Counted from the first letter of the stretch, positions 43,620 through 52,333 are shown. The stretch: DNA of 64,000 bases from Acetobacterium paludosum (GCF_008086595.1 NZ_RXYA01000012.1:96494-160493); one strand, 5' to 3'. Made by a program: numbers and translations. The notes: generated by a model from the letters alone, not told the origin.

Positions 43620-43652
43620 TTTTTCCTCCAATCATTTCTTGCTACAGTTTGA

Positions 43653-43683
43653 AGTATAAATCCTCCTCCACGGGGAGAGTCAA
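43653..43683 (-). promoter_or_regulatory. MerR-type promoter with 19-bp spacer
   Basis: Minus-strand -35 TTGACT (+ 43678-43683) and -10 TATACT (+ 43653-43658) are 19 bases apart, two more than optimal. The spacer holds the dyad CTCC-CCGT-GGAG. This layout is the hallmark of MerR-family activation, in which the protein bends the DNA to realign the boxes. Confidence 0.85.
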
Positions 43684-43816
43684 GGGTGAGTTTTTATAAT
43701 TTTAACAGGAAAAAAGAGCAAACTGTTTCGGAATTACACCTGCCTGGTTTCGCTTGATCAGAGGTAAATAATACAACGCGGCGGTCTGTATCGACCAGCA
43801 GGCTCCAAAAAATAGT

Positions 43817-43850
43817 ACCGACCATTGCTGAAGGTGCAGCAATGGTCGGT
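43817..43850 (-). terminator. Terminator of the bza operon
   Basis: A 14-bp perfect stem, ACCGACCATTGCTG (43817-43830) with CAGCAATGGTCGGT (43837-43850), followed on the minus strand by ACTATTTTTT. Confidence 0.93.
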
Positions 43851-43864
43851 ATAGCTTTTTACTT

Positions 43865-45349
43865 TTATGACATGATCAAATCAACGGTCTGATTGAATGA
43901 TTTCACATAAATATTTATTTTTTCAGTCGTCATTTCATCGTTGTCAAATTCATTCAATAAGCCGGCAAAGGAGTACACCAGCAGCTTATTGATTTGATCG
44001 TATTTATCGGTGATCACAGGATCCTTTTTTAAGCTCAGTTCCCAGGAATCTTTCATATAAGTGAAAATATGGTTGGTCATATCCCGCATCATTCCGGCCA
44101 TAGCGGCAACCTTTGGATTCAGGTAATCGGTATCGGCTTCGTAGGTGGAGTGATCAGAAATATTGAGTCGTCCTTGCTCCTTAAGGGCTTTGTAGGATGA
44201 GCTTCCCTGAAGAATGATCATATGATGATAGAGAACATTGACGCTTATTTCCAGTTTTTCCAGAAGATCATTCCGTTTAAGAAAATCGTAATTTATTTTC
44301 AGATCTTCAAGGGTGGAGTCCGGTTCGAACATAATAAAGCCGACGCTGGGTTCAATACCGTATTTTCTCAAAATCTTCAGAGCTTTTTCATTATCGGCAA
44401 CGGTGGTCAGTTTGTTCAGCCGTTTTAACGCCTCATCCCGGCCACTTTCCAAACCGATGAGAATATGGCAAAGACCGGCATCAGTAAGAGCCGTGATGGT
44501 TTCTTCCTCAATATCGTTGGCTCTGGCTTCAATGCCGAAGCGGATGTTTCGATCTTTCAAGAGTGCGGCAAGTTTGAGCACCCGGTCTTTTCCGGCCCGA
44601 CCGGGACCATAAAAGTTGGGATCCACAAAATAGAAATAGCGGATATCGGTTTCCTTCATAATAGCGTCAATTTCGGCAATGATATTTTCAGGGCTTCGCC
44701 CCCGCCATTTTCGTTTGGCATCCCCGTAATAGGGGTTGATGTAGCAGAAGGTGCAGCCGCCGTAGCAACCGCGGCTGCCGGAGATGTTGATTTCGCCAAA
44801 AGAATAGGATCCTTTACTGCGCAGCGGAAAAGGGAGTGAATCCACATCGGTGGTGATCTCCCCCTGAGTGGCGATGATTTTCCCGTCTTGTCGGTAGGCA
44901 ATTCCCTGCAAATGGTCATCCGGAAAATGATCCACAAGTTTTGAGAACGTCAGCTCGTTTTCGCCTAAAAGTGCCGAGTCGATGGCCGGGCAGCGGTTGA
45001 GAATTTCCGCATAGGCAAAAGTGGGATAGAAACCATAAACAGTGACGTAGTCAATGGCATAGGCCGCTTTGACCTGCTCAATAAACTGGTAGAGGGTTTG
45101 ATTGTTTTCCCAGTGATACACCAGGTGAATACCTAAAATGGTGGGGCGGATTCTGGCAATCTCTGCTTCAATGGCGGGATAATCCAGCTTTTCCAGGTAG
45201 CCGTCGACGATGGTGACATCGATGCCTTTGGAAGCAAGCATTCCCCCGATATAGCCGGTATTTAAACAGGCGGATAAGGGAGCATTGGCGATATCGTTGC
45301 AGCGATCTTCCCCATAGGAGCGGGGATGTTCTAATAAAAGTACTTTCAT
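43865..45349 (-). CDS. bzaE: B12-binding radical SAM methyltransferase BzaE
   Basis: The last enzyme of anaerobic 5,6-dimethylbenzimidazole synthesis, thought to convert 5-methoxy-6-methylbenzimidazole to DMB. The 494-residue protein has an N-terminal cobalamin-binding-like domain (about 1-140) and a radical-SAM core with C195, C199 and C202 in CYGGCTFC. It is the terminal gene of the order bzaA-bzaB-cobT-bzaC-bzaD-bzaE known from Eubacterium limosum and Acetobacterium. ATG 45349 follows GCAGGAGG and overlaps the bzaD stop (ATGA). Identity as E rather than D is by gene order. Confidence 0.9.
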   Translation of the reverse strand: MKVLLLEHPRSYGEDRCNDIANAPLSACLNTGYIGGMLASKGIDVTIVDGYLEKLDYPAIEAEIARIRPTILGIHLVYHWENNQTLYQFIEQVKAAYAIDYVTVYGFYPTFAYAEILNRCPAIDSALLGENELTFSKLVDHFPDDHLQGIAYRQDGKIIATQGEITTDVDSLPFPLRSKGSYSFGEINISGSRGCYGGCTFCYINPYYGDAKRKWRGRSPENIIAEIDAIMKETDIRYFYFVDPNFYGPGRAGKDRVLKLAALLKDRNIRFGIEARANDIEEETITALTDAGLCHILIGLESGRDEALKRLNKLTTVADNEKALKILRKYGIEPSVGFIMFEPDSTLEDLKINYDFLKRNDLLEKLEISVNVLYHHMIILQGSSSYKALKEQGRLNISDHSTYEADTDYLNPKVAAMAGMMRDMTNHIFTYMKDSWELSLKKDPVITDKYDQINKLLVYSFAGLLNEFDNDEMTTEKINIYVKSFNQTVDLIMS

Positions 45350-46674
45350 AGTGCGACCTCCTGCCACATAAATATATTTTTCTTGGTATGATAGATTTCC
45401 AAATCATAACGCAACCGATCAAAAGGGGCGGGGTTGTAATAAGTGGGGTAGAGCAAATCGGTTTCCGGTGTAATCACATGATTTTCAAGCGCTTGTTTTT
45501 CAACCTTGGTTCCCGGCAAAATACGAATATTGTTTAAAACAATCGTACCCAGGGTTTTCGATGCATAGTGGATGTTATAAATTGCGTCGATGAGCTCTTT
45601 GGCCTCTTTAATGGTTTCCTCGGTGTCTCCCGGGGTATTAACCAGAAAATGATAAACAGTCACGACACCGCTATTGGCCAGCACTTGGGCGGTATTGAGG
45701 ATATCTCTGACAGCCATGTGTTTATCCATAGCATCCAGTGCGGTTTGACTGAGCCCGTCAGGTGAAAGGGAAAAACACTCACAGCCGGACTTTGAGTAAA
45801 GAGCCACATTTTCTTCGGTTAGAAGGTTTTCTCTGAAAAAACCGCTCCAATTGATCTTAAGACCGCGTTTTAGTATTTCCGTACAGATGTTATCCAGGTG
45901 ATCAACGGGAAGATTTACCACCGAATCGGTGAAATGAATCCGGGTGACACCATAGGTATTGTAAAGAAATTCGATTTCATCCACGACGGATTCCGGGGTG
46001 CGGCAACGCATGTTGTTTCCCTGGAGCAGTGGATAGGAACAGTAGCCGCAGGTAAAACTGCATCCGCGTTTGGTTTCCACACCGATGCTTTCCACATATT
46101 TATTGACGGTCAGATAGGGCCGGGGGTCCAGCAAATCGCGATTGGGCATCTGGTATTCCAACATATTGTAATCTCCAACGGGAGGGACAATTGAAACGTT
46201 CCCGTTGGCTCTGAAACATAAACCGGGCAGGCGGGGCGGGTTCGCTAAATTTGCCAAAAGCGGAACGATGATTTTTTCTGCTTCGCCGGTGACCCCGAAA
46301 TCAATTTCTGGATATTCTATCATTAAACGTTCTGGAAATAAAGAAAAACCGGTGCCTCCGACTAAAATCGTTGCTTCCGGAGCGTATTTGTCAATGAAAG
46401 CTAAAGTTACCGCAAAGTTAGGAATGAGGGACGATGTTTTGTTTCCGAGGGGATCGATATTTCGCAGCGAAACGCAGATAACGTCAGGCTGATGGGCATC
46501 CAGCTGATGTCTCAGATCCCCATAGGGGTCCGGGGACATATTCATATCAAAAAGATGGAGATCGTAATTGGTTTGACGTTCGACCTGGGAAGCAAGAACA
46601 ACGATCCCAATGGGATAAACCCGCTCGATGTCAATGCCCTCCATGGAGAGCGCTTGAACGAATAGTATTTTCAT
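45346..46674 (-). CDS. bzaD: B12-binding radical SAM methyltransferase BzaD
   Basis: Thought to add the C6 methyl group, making 5-methoxy-6-methylbenzimidazole. The protein has 442 residues, with a B12-binding-type N-terminus (YPIGIVVLASQVE, VGGTGFSLFPE) and the radical-SAM cysteines C205, C209 and C212 (CSFTCGYC). ATG 46674 is preceded by AAGGAG; the longer frame to 46716 has no ribosome site. The two radical SAM genes are adjacent and translationally coupled. Confidence 0.9.
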   Translation of the reverse strand: MKILFVQALSMEGIDIERVYPIGIVVLASQVERQTNYDLHLFDMNMSPDPYGDLRHQLDAHQPDVICVSLRNIDPLGNKTSSLIPNFAVTLAFIDKYAPEATILVGGTGFSLFPERLMIEYPEIDFGVTGEAEKIIVPLLANLANPPRLPGLCFRANGNVSIVPPVGDYNMLEYQMPNRDLLDPRPYLTVNKYVESIGVETKRGCSFTCGYCSYPLLQGNNMRCRTPESVVDEIEFLYNTYGVTRIHFTDSVVNLPVDHLDNICTEILKRGLKINWSGFFRENLLTEENVALYSKSGCECFSLSPDGLSQTALDAMDKHMAVRDILNTAQVLANSGVVTVYHFLVNTPGDTEETIKEAKELIDAIYNIHYASKTLGTIVLNNIRILPGTKVEKQALENHVITPETDLLYPTYYNPAPFDRLRYDLEIYHTKKNIFMWQEVAL

Positions 46675-46744
46675 GATGGCTCCTTGATTGTATTTTTTAG
46701 TAATGTGATGAATCAATCGTCATAAGTATGATAAAAAGTGCGGG

Positions 46745-48286
46745 TTACTCCAGCAGCAACAGTCCGTAATATTTGACGATCTGGTCTTTGGCGGAGCGGG
46801 TTTCCAGCGTCTCGCCGTTTCCGCGAACAGTTTCAAAAACATCAATTCCCGAGCCTTCCATGGAAGGTCGTCGATTTTTCGTGTTTTTGCAGGGTTCATC
46901 AGGATCGCATTTAGGACAGATGGCACAGGGACCGGCCCAAAAGGAGAAAGCTTTATGAAAGCCAGCAGTGAACGCTAATTTTTCAGCAGCCAGTATTTTA
47001 TGCTGAAAATCTCCGGTTGGGGGTTCGCCTTTCAAAAGAAGGGCTTTTGAATAGCTGGAGATAAGACTCCGGGTCTCATCCAGACTGATGTCGTTGGCTT
47101 CACAATGCTTTTTATCGTAGGATGAACATCCGAAACGGCACTTGTTTTTGGCAAAGTCTGTAATCACCACTGAATCAGGAGAAATTTCGAAGACATCATG
47201 AAATCCCACTTCCCGGATCGGATGAATTAGTTTCTGAGTGGGTGTGATGGCTAAATTTTCAATCAGAGATAATGACTTGGTACCAAAAATAAGGGCTGTA
47301 TCGGTTTCCAATGGGATAAGGGGAGTGGTGGATAAACCGTTTTTTCTTAACGTATCAATCACCCATGCTCCCGAAAACACTTTGCCGTTGTAAGTATTCA
47401 GCAGCATGTTGACATCGGAAAGGTGTGCTTTAACGGTGCAATGTTCATTAAAAAAATCATGAATGAGAAGGATGCCGTCATCCGTTAAATGTTTTGCAGC
47501 GGTACTTAACACCAACTCATTTTCGGCTTCAGCATAAGCATGGACAATGTTGGATAGAATAATTAGTTGGTATTTTTTAGTCAGTCCCCATTCCGGTTCT
47601 AAAATATTGCCGGGATGATAGTCAACCCGAGCTGAAAAAGGTGTTTTTTCGATTATCTTTTTTGTCTGGGGAAGAACCTGACGGATGTCCAACAGAGTAG
47701 CCCTGGTATCCGGAAACTTGTCTAAAAAAGCTAGCGCCATAGCTCCGGAACCGGTGCCAACATCGAGGATTTCGCCGGAAAGAGAGCTAAAAAAAGTGAC
47801 ACACTCACTGGCTTTAAGTTTAGCGATGTTATCCATGGCTTTGATATATTTCTCCCGGCGGTTATCCAACTCATCTTCACTGGTATCTTCAGACAGAAAA
47901 TTAACCCGGCCTCCGGCTTGCAAAGAAGCTTTCAGGGTGTTCCAATCCGCAGTAAGATTTTTTCGCCACAGAATGGAGTCCCCCTGGTAGAGGGGACTTT
48001 CCTTCAGTAAATAGTCTTGAGTGAGCAGAGAATTGCTATAAAACTCCTGATATCGTTCTAAAAGGCCCAAACTTCTTAGCAGTTCAAGATAACGGCCGAC
48101 TGCGGCTTCGTTGGAACATAAGGTCTGGGAGAGCTCACTCGGGGTTGCCCCCTGGCTGCCAAAAACATGAATTGTTTCAAAAATGTCCATTTCAAGTGCC
48201 GTAAACAAAGCATCGGACAACCAATAGGCGGTTGAAAGATCTTCTAAATATTGGCCGCCGTTAGTGTGGGGATCATAAGCTTTCAA
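46745..48286 (-). CDS. bzaC: BzaC O-methyltransferase fused to a DUF2284-like cysteine-rich domain
   Basis: BzaC methylates 5-hydroxybenzimidazole to 5-methoxybenzimidazole with SAM. The first 330 or so residues hold a winged-helix dimerisation region and a class I methyltransferase fold with DVGTGSGAMALAFLDKFP. The last 130 residues form a second domain: CRFGCSSY, then GPCAICPKCDPDEPC, then RPSMEGSGIDVFETV, which is the DUF2284 pattern of a predicted metal- or cluster-binding protein. The start is chosen as TTG 48286 because AAAGGAG lies 9 bases upstream; upstream in-frame codons to 48400 lie inside cobT. It overlaps cobT by 14 bases. Confidence 0.88.
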   Translation of the reverse strand: MKAYDPHTNGGQYLEDLSTAYWLSDALFTALEMDIFETIHVFGSQGATPSELSQTLCSNEAAVGRYLELLRSLGLLERYQEFYSNSLLTQDYLLKESPLYQGDSILWRKNLTADWNTLKASLQAGGRVNFLSEDTSEDELDNRREKYIKAMDNIAKLKASECVTFFSSLSGEILDVGTGSGAMALAFLDKFPDTRATLLDIRQVLPQTKKIIEKTPFSARVDYHPGNILEPEWGLTKKYQLIILSNIVHAYAEAENELVLSTAAKHLTDDGILLIHDFFNEHCTVKAHLSDVNMLLNTYNGKVFSGAWVIDTLRKNGLSTTPLIPLETDTALIFGTKSLSLIENLAITPTQKLIHPIREVGFHDVFEISPDSVVITDFAKNKCRFGCSSYDKKHCEANDISLDETRSLISSYSKALLLKGEPPTGDFQHKILAAEKLAFTAGFHKAFSFWAGPCAICPKCDPDEPCKNTKNRRPSMEGSGIDVFETVRGNGETLETRSAKDQIVKYYGLLLLE

Positions 48287-49370
48287 TAGTACCTGCTCCT
48301 TTGGTAACACCGGCATCTTCATAGGTAAACATATCGCACATAATCCGGGCGGATGATTCCACGATATGCATGGCAACTGCCGCTCCGGTTCCTTCTCCAA
48401 GTCTGAAATTTAAGTTAAGGAGAGGATGCAGGCCCAAGTTCTGCCACATGAGCTGATGACCGGGTTCTTCGGATTGATGGGCGGGAATCATATAATCCAG
48501 AGATTGAGGACAAAGTCCTTTGGCAATAAGCGCTCCGGCAGTGGAAATAAAGCCATCCACCAAAACCGGCACCCGATGATAAGCCGCTCCAAGAATTACT
48601 CCGGCAATGCCGGCGATTTCAAAGCCGCCAATTTTGGCCAGGACATCAATCGGATCATTTTTATCTGGTTGAAGGCGATTGATGGATTCCCGAATCACCT
48701 TGATTTTTTTAATCAGGGCGGCGTTGTCGATGCCGGTGCCTCTGCCGGTGACGGATGAAACCGGATATTCCGCCATGACGGCTAAAATTGCGGCGCTTGG
48801 GGTGGTGTTTCCGATGCCCATGTCGCCGGTAGCTAATAAGTTGATCCCTTGTTCTTCAATCACTTTAGAAGCGACATTGATGCCTGCCTCCAAAGCCTGA
48901 ACGGCCTGTGCCCGGGTCATTGCCGGTTCATGGTAGAAGTTTTTAGTACCATAGTCTACCTTGCAGTCAATCAGTTGGCCGTTTTTGACAAGCTCCGGCA
49001 GGTCAACGGCAATGCCCATATCCACGACAATGACTTCGGCGCCGGCGGCTTTAGCCAGAATATTGATTCCCGCTCCGCCATTAACGAAATTTTCAACCAT
49101 TTGGGGTGTGACTTCCTGGGGACAGGCCGAAACCCCTTCGGCAACCACGCCATGATCTCCGGCCATGGTAATGACCATTTTTCTGTCTACATTGGGGCGA
49201 ATGGTTCGTTGAATCCCGGAGAGCTGTTCCCCTAAAGTCAAAAGCTGTCCCAGGCTCCAGGGCGGGATTGCCAGTTTTTCAATGTGATCTCTTGCCGCCA
49301 GCCGCCACTTCGGATCAGCTGGTTCAGTGTTTTCGATAACTTGTTTGAGTGTATATTTTGTTGCGATCAT
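48273..49370 (-). CDS. cobT: Nicotinate-nucleotide-dimethylbenzimidazole phosphoribosyltransferase
   Basis: CobT transfers the phosphoribosyl group of nicotinate mononucleotide to the lower-ligand base, giving alpha-ribazole phosphate for cobamide assembly. The 365-residue protein shows MAGDHGVVAEGVSACP, GDMGIGNTTPSAA, GFISTAGALIA and the catalytic glutamate at about E326 in LGEGTGAAVAM. ATG 49370 is preceded by AAAGGATACGAC; ATG 49385 lies in that site. It sits within the bza operon, matching the base made by its neighbours. Confidence 0.96.
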   Translation of the reverse strand: MIATKYTLKQVIENTEPADPKWRLAARDHIEKLAIPPWSLGQLLTLGEQLSGIQRTIRPNVDRKMVITMAGDHGVVAEGVSACPQEVTPQMVENFVNGGAGINILAKAAGAEVIVVDMGIAVDLPELVKNGQLIDCKVDYGTKNFYHEPAMTRAQAVQALEAGINVASKVIEEQGINLLATGDMGIGNTTPSAAILAVMAEYPVSSVTGRGTGIDNAALIKKIKVIRESINRLQPDKNDPIDVLAKIGGFEIAGIAGVILGAAYHRVPVLVDGFISTAGALIAKGLCPQSLDYMIPAHQSEEPGHQLMWQNLGLHPLLNLNFRLGEGTGAAVAMHIVESSARIMCDMFTYEDAGVTKGAGTIESL

Positions 49371-49410
49371 GTCGTATCCTTTCATGTGAAATTGCTATAT
49401 CAGTTAAATT

Positions 49411-49440
49411 TGTAGGGGCGGGTATTACCCGCCCGGCCAG
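49411..49440. repeat. REP-like GC-rich palindrome between bzaB and cobT
   Basis: GGGCGGGT (49416-49423) and ACCCGCCC (49427-49434) enclose ATT, within TGTAGGGGCGGGTATTACCCGCCC. Short dispersed repeats with this GTAGGGGCGGGT...ACCCGCCC design occur in many bacterial genomes. It stands out against the AT-rich surroundings and may stabilise or separate the two parts of the bza transcript. Confidence 0.55.
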
Positions 49441-49502
49441 AACATGCCCCGATGGAACAAGCCGGTCATGATAATGTTTTCAGTTTAACAGCAAATTCTA
49501 TT

Positions 49503-50777
49503 TCAAGCAAGGCCAAAGAATTCCGCCGCCACATCAGCAGGACAACGCGTATCCCGGCAGACGGCGCAGCCGTGAGATGGACTGGCAGCGAAGGCGGCAG
49601 TCAGGTTGGCCTGATTGATCGCCAGTTTGATTTGATCCTCCTGGTTTCGGGCGACTCGCGCTTTTGCCATCGCTAAATCTTTGTTCCAGGCGGTTCCCCG
49701 TTTTAAAACATTGGCAGCCTGAGCGGCGATTTTGGTGGTTCGGACCCCGATACGGACATCCTCTTCGTTGGGAAGACCCAAATGTTCCGCAGGAGTCAGG
49801 TAGCAGAGGAAATCAGCGCCGTGCATGCCGGCAAAAGCACCGCCGATGGCGCCGGAAATATTATCATAACCGGGAGCCACATCGGTGGCCAGGAAGCCCA
49901 GAATATAGTAGGGAACATTGTAACAAAGACGTTTTTGCAGAAGCATGGCGGTGGGAATGTGGTTCAGCGGCACATGCCCGGGACCTTCAACCATCACCTG
50001 GACTCCGGCTGCCAAGGCACGTTTGGTCAATTCTCCGGCAATCATCAGGCCGCGAAGGTGTGATTGATCGAGTGAATCAGCATTAGAGCCTGGACGGATG
50101 GCATCTCCGATGCTGAGAACCGTATCGGTGGCTTTAAGAATCTTCAGAAGACGGTCAAACTCTGCATATAAAGGATTCTCTTTGTCATTGTGGAACATCC
50201 ATCCCGTCATCAAAGAACCGCCGCGACTGACAATGTCGGTCACCCGGCCGGTTTTTTTGAGAATTTTCAGCAAATCCATATTCAAGGCGCTGTGAACTGC
50301 CATAAAATCCATGCCTTCTTCACATTGTTGTTCAATGACTGAAAAAAGATCGTCAGAGGTCATATTAACCATCAAATCTCTTTTTTCAACGGCTTCCACG
50401 CTGGCCTGGTAAACCGGCACACAGCCAACAGCGATGTTTGACTGAAGACTTAGCTTACGCATTTCATTGATATGCTCACCCATGCTTAAATCCATAAAGG
50501 CACTGGCGCCTTCTTCTTCCATTGCCTGTATTTTTTTAACTTCCATTTCCATATCGTCCCGATCGCTGGATGTTCCCATCAAACCGTTGATCTTTATATC
50601 CAGTCCGCCGCCGATGCCGCAGATTCGGGAATGCTCGCGATTTTTATTTTTAGGAATGACGATGCGGCCGTTGGCAACACCATTGCGGATGAATTCTGGG
50701 GTTACGCCTTCTTGAAGCGCAACCATTTCCATTTCTTCGGTTATTTTTCCGGCCCGGGCTTTTATCATTTGAGTCAT
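49503..50777 (-). CDS. bzaB: 5-hydroxybenzimidazole synthase subunit BzaB (ThiC paralogue)
   Basis: A ThiC-like radical SAM protein of 424 residues which, with BzaA, converts aminoimidazole ribotide to 5-hydroxybenzimidazole. ThiC-family segments such as EGPGHVPLNHIPTAM and the C-terminal cluster motif CAVCRDTRC (CX2CX4C) are present. ATG 50777 is preceded by GAGGAACTAATA; the frame to 50861 lies inside bzaA. A role in thiamin synthesis is unlikely because a second ThiC paralogue, cobT and bzaCDE follow in the same operon under a cobalamin riboswitch. Confidence 0.92.
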   Translation of the reverse strand: MTQMIKARAGKITEEMEMVALQEGVTPEFIRNGVANGRIVIPKNKNREHSRICGIGGGLDIKINGLMGTSSDRDDMEMEVKKIQAMEEEGASAFMDLSMGEHINEMRKLSLQSNIAVGCVPVYQASVEAVEKRDLMVNMTSDDLFSVIEQQCEEGMDFMAVHSALNMDLLKILKKTGRVTDIVSRGGSLMTGWMFHNDKENPLYAEFDRLLKILKATDTVLSIGDAIRPGSNADSLDQSHLRGLMIAGELTKRALAAGVQVMVEGPGHVPLNHIPTAMLLQKRLCYNVPYYILGFLATDVAPGYDNISGAIGGAFAGMHGADFLCYLTPAEHLGLPNEEDVRIGVRTTKIAAQAANVLKRGTAWNKDLAMAKARVARNQEDQIKLAINQANLTAAFAASPSHGCAVCRDTRCPADVAAEFFGLA

Positions 50778-50779
50778 TA

Positions 50780-52081
50780 TTAGTTCCTCGCTTCCTTGTT
50801 TTCTTCTCTTAAGTAATGGCCAATAACTTTCATCGCACAGAAATCTCCGCACATGGTGCATTCAGAGGAAAAATCGGTACTTCGGGCCTTCCACGTTTTA
50901 GTGGCGGTTTCGGGATCAATGGCTAATTCCATCTGTCTGTTCCAGTCGAGCTTGCGGCGGGCGACGGACATTTCTTCATCCCAGGCGATGGCGTTAGGAT
51001 GACCTTTCCCGATATCTCCGGCATGGGCGGCAATACGGCTGGCCATGACCCCAAGGTAGACATCTTCAACGTTAGGCATGCCGATATGTTCGGCAGGTGT
51101 GACATAGCAGAGAAAGTCAGCTCCATAATAGGAAGCAATGGCGCCGCCGATGGCGCCGGTGACATGATCCATGCCGACTCCGGAATCGGTGGGAAGACAA
51201 CCGAAGACAAAATAGGGAGCACCGCCACAAAGACTTTTCTGTAATTCAACGGTGGTTTGAATCCGATCCAATGGCACATGTCCGGGACCTTTAACCATGA
51301 CTTGAACACCGGCTTTTCGGGCTTTCTTAACCAGTCCGCCAAGGATCACCAGTTCCTGAACCTGAGCACCGTCCAGGGAATCAGCGATGCAGCCAGGTCG
51401 CATCCCATCGGCGAAGCTGAGAACCACATCGTATTTCCGACAGATTTCCAAAACACGGTCATACTGGGTAAAAAACGGATTTTCACATTGGTTGTGAATC
51501 ATCCAGCCGATCAGATGGGATCCGCCATAACTGACGAGCGGGTCAATTCGTCCTTCTTCTTTGGCACGATTGACGACATCCATGGTGGTGCCGCAGTGCA
51601 GAGCCAAAAAACTCACGCCTTCAGCGGCCTGCTTTTCCATGATTTCAAACATGTCGTCGGCGGTCATATCCAGAGCGGTGCCATATTTTTCCTGGGCCAC
51701 GGCAAGGGTCTGGTAGAGGGGCAGGGTTCCCACGGGTCGGTCGACTGTTGATAAAACTTTCTCCCGCATTGCATCAATCGGTCCTCGGACACTTAAATCC
51801 ATTAGGGTATCCGTTTTGGCTTTTACAGCGGCCGCAATCTTAGCCAGTTCACCATCAATGGTGTCGGACTCTTCGTACATGCCGACGCTGGCGGATACTT
51901 TGGTGTAAAGGCCTTTTCCAACGGCGACCGGTTTAATATTGGGGCGGGTGCTTTTTAGAATAACGATTTCACCGGCGGCAACTCCCTGACGAATGAGTTC
52001 AGGGCTGATCCCTTCTTTTTCTGCGACAACAATCATTTCAGCGGTGACTTCACCGGCTCTGGCTTTTTCTAGAATGGTCAT
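50780..52081 (-). CDS. bzaA: 5-hydroxybenzimidazole synthase subunit BzaA (ThiC paralogue)
   Basis: The first gene of the operon, 433 residues and ThiC-like throughout (KGPGHVPLDRIQTTVEL, CYVTPAEHIGMPN). Its C-terminal cluster motif reads CTMCGDFC, that is CX2CX3C, one residue shorter than the CX2CX4C of ThiC and of BzaB next to it. The start has AGGAGGAG. A cobalamin riboswitch with terminator lies 40-250 bases upstream, so the pathway is shut off when cobalamin is ample. Confidence 0.92.
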   Translation of the reverse strand: MTILEKARAGEVTAEMIVVAEKEGISPELIRQGVAAGEIVILKSTRPNIKPVAVGKGLYTKVSASVGMYEESDTIDGELAKIAAAVKAKTDTLMDLSVRGPIDAMREKVLSTVDRPVGTLPLYQTLAVAQEKYGTALDMTADDMFEIMEKQAAEGVSFLALHCGTTMDVVNRAKEEGRIDPLVSYGGSHLIGWMIHNQCENPFFTQYDRVLEICRKYDVVLSFADGMRPGCIADSLDGAQVQELVILGGLVKKARKAGVQVMVKGPGHVPLDRIQTTVELQKSLCGGAPYFVFGCLPTDSGVGMDHVTGAIGGAIASYYGADFLCYVTPAEHIGMPNVEDVYLGVMASRIAAHAGDIGKGHPNAIAWDEEMSVARRKLDWNRQMELAIDPETATKTWKARSTDFSSECTMCGDFCAMKVIGHYLREENKEARN

Positions 52082-52116
52082 ATTCTCCTCCTGAATTTCA
52101 ATTAATCTTTAGGAAA

Positions 52117-52160
52117 ATAAAAAAAGTCCACAGTTATTAAATAATAATAACCATGAACTT
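52117..52160 (-). terminator. Riboswitch-controlled terminator of the bza operon
   Basis: AAGTTCATGGTTATT (minus strand of 52146-52160) pairs with AATAACTGTGGACTT (52124-52138) using some G-T pairs, followed by a T tract (A run at 52117-52125). Confidence 0.88.
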
Positions 52161-52187
52161 TACCGTCATTCATACAAACCGAATCAT

Positions 52188-52333
52188 AGGCAGGTCTCCT
52201 GACTTGGGGATCAACGCATGCCACACCTTCCCATTAAAAAAACAGTGGTTATTGTGGTTTGCTCCGCCCTTACAGTGATGGGTTCGCTCAGGATTTTCAC
52301 CTGATTCCCTATTCTCCTTGCATTCAAGGCACC
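52188..52333 (-). promoter_or_regulatory. Cobalamin riboswitch upstream of bzaA
   Basis: On the minus strand: GGTGCC, GGGAATCAGGTGAAAATCC, GAGCGAACCCATCACTG and the B12 box AGTCAGGAGACCTGCC. It shares long identical blocks with the riboswitch at 18907 and sits before a terminator, so it should turn off bza expression in the presence of cobalamin. Confidence 0.95.

Noticed and set aside
49503..52081. Annotation of both ThiC-like genes as thiamin synthesis (thiC)
   Set aside because: Two adjacent paralogues followed by cobT, an O-methyltransferase and two B12 radical SAM genes under a cobalamin riboswitch fit bzaA and bzaB instead.
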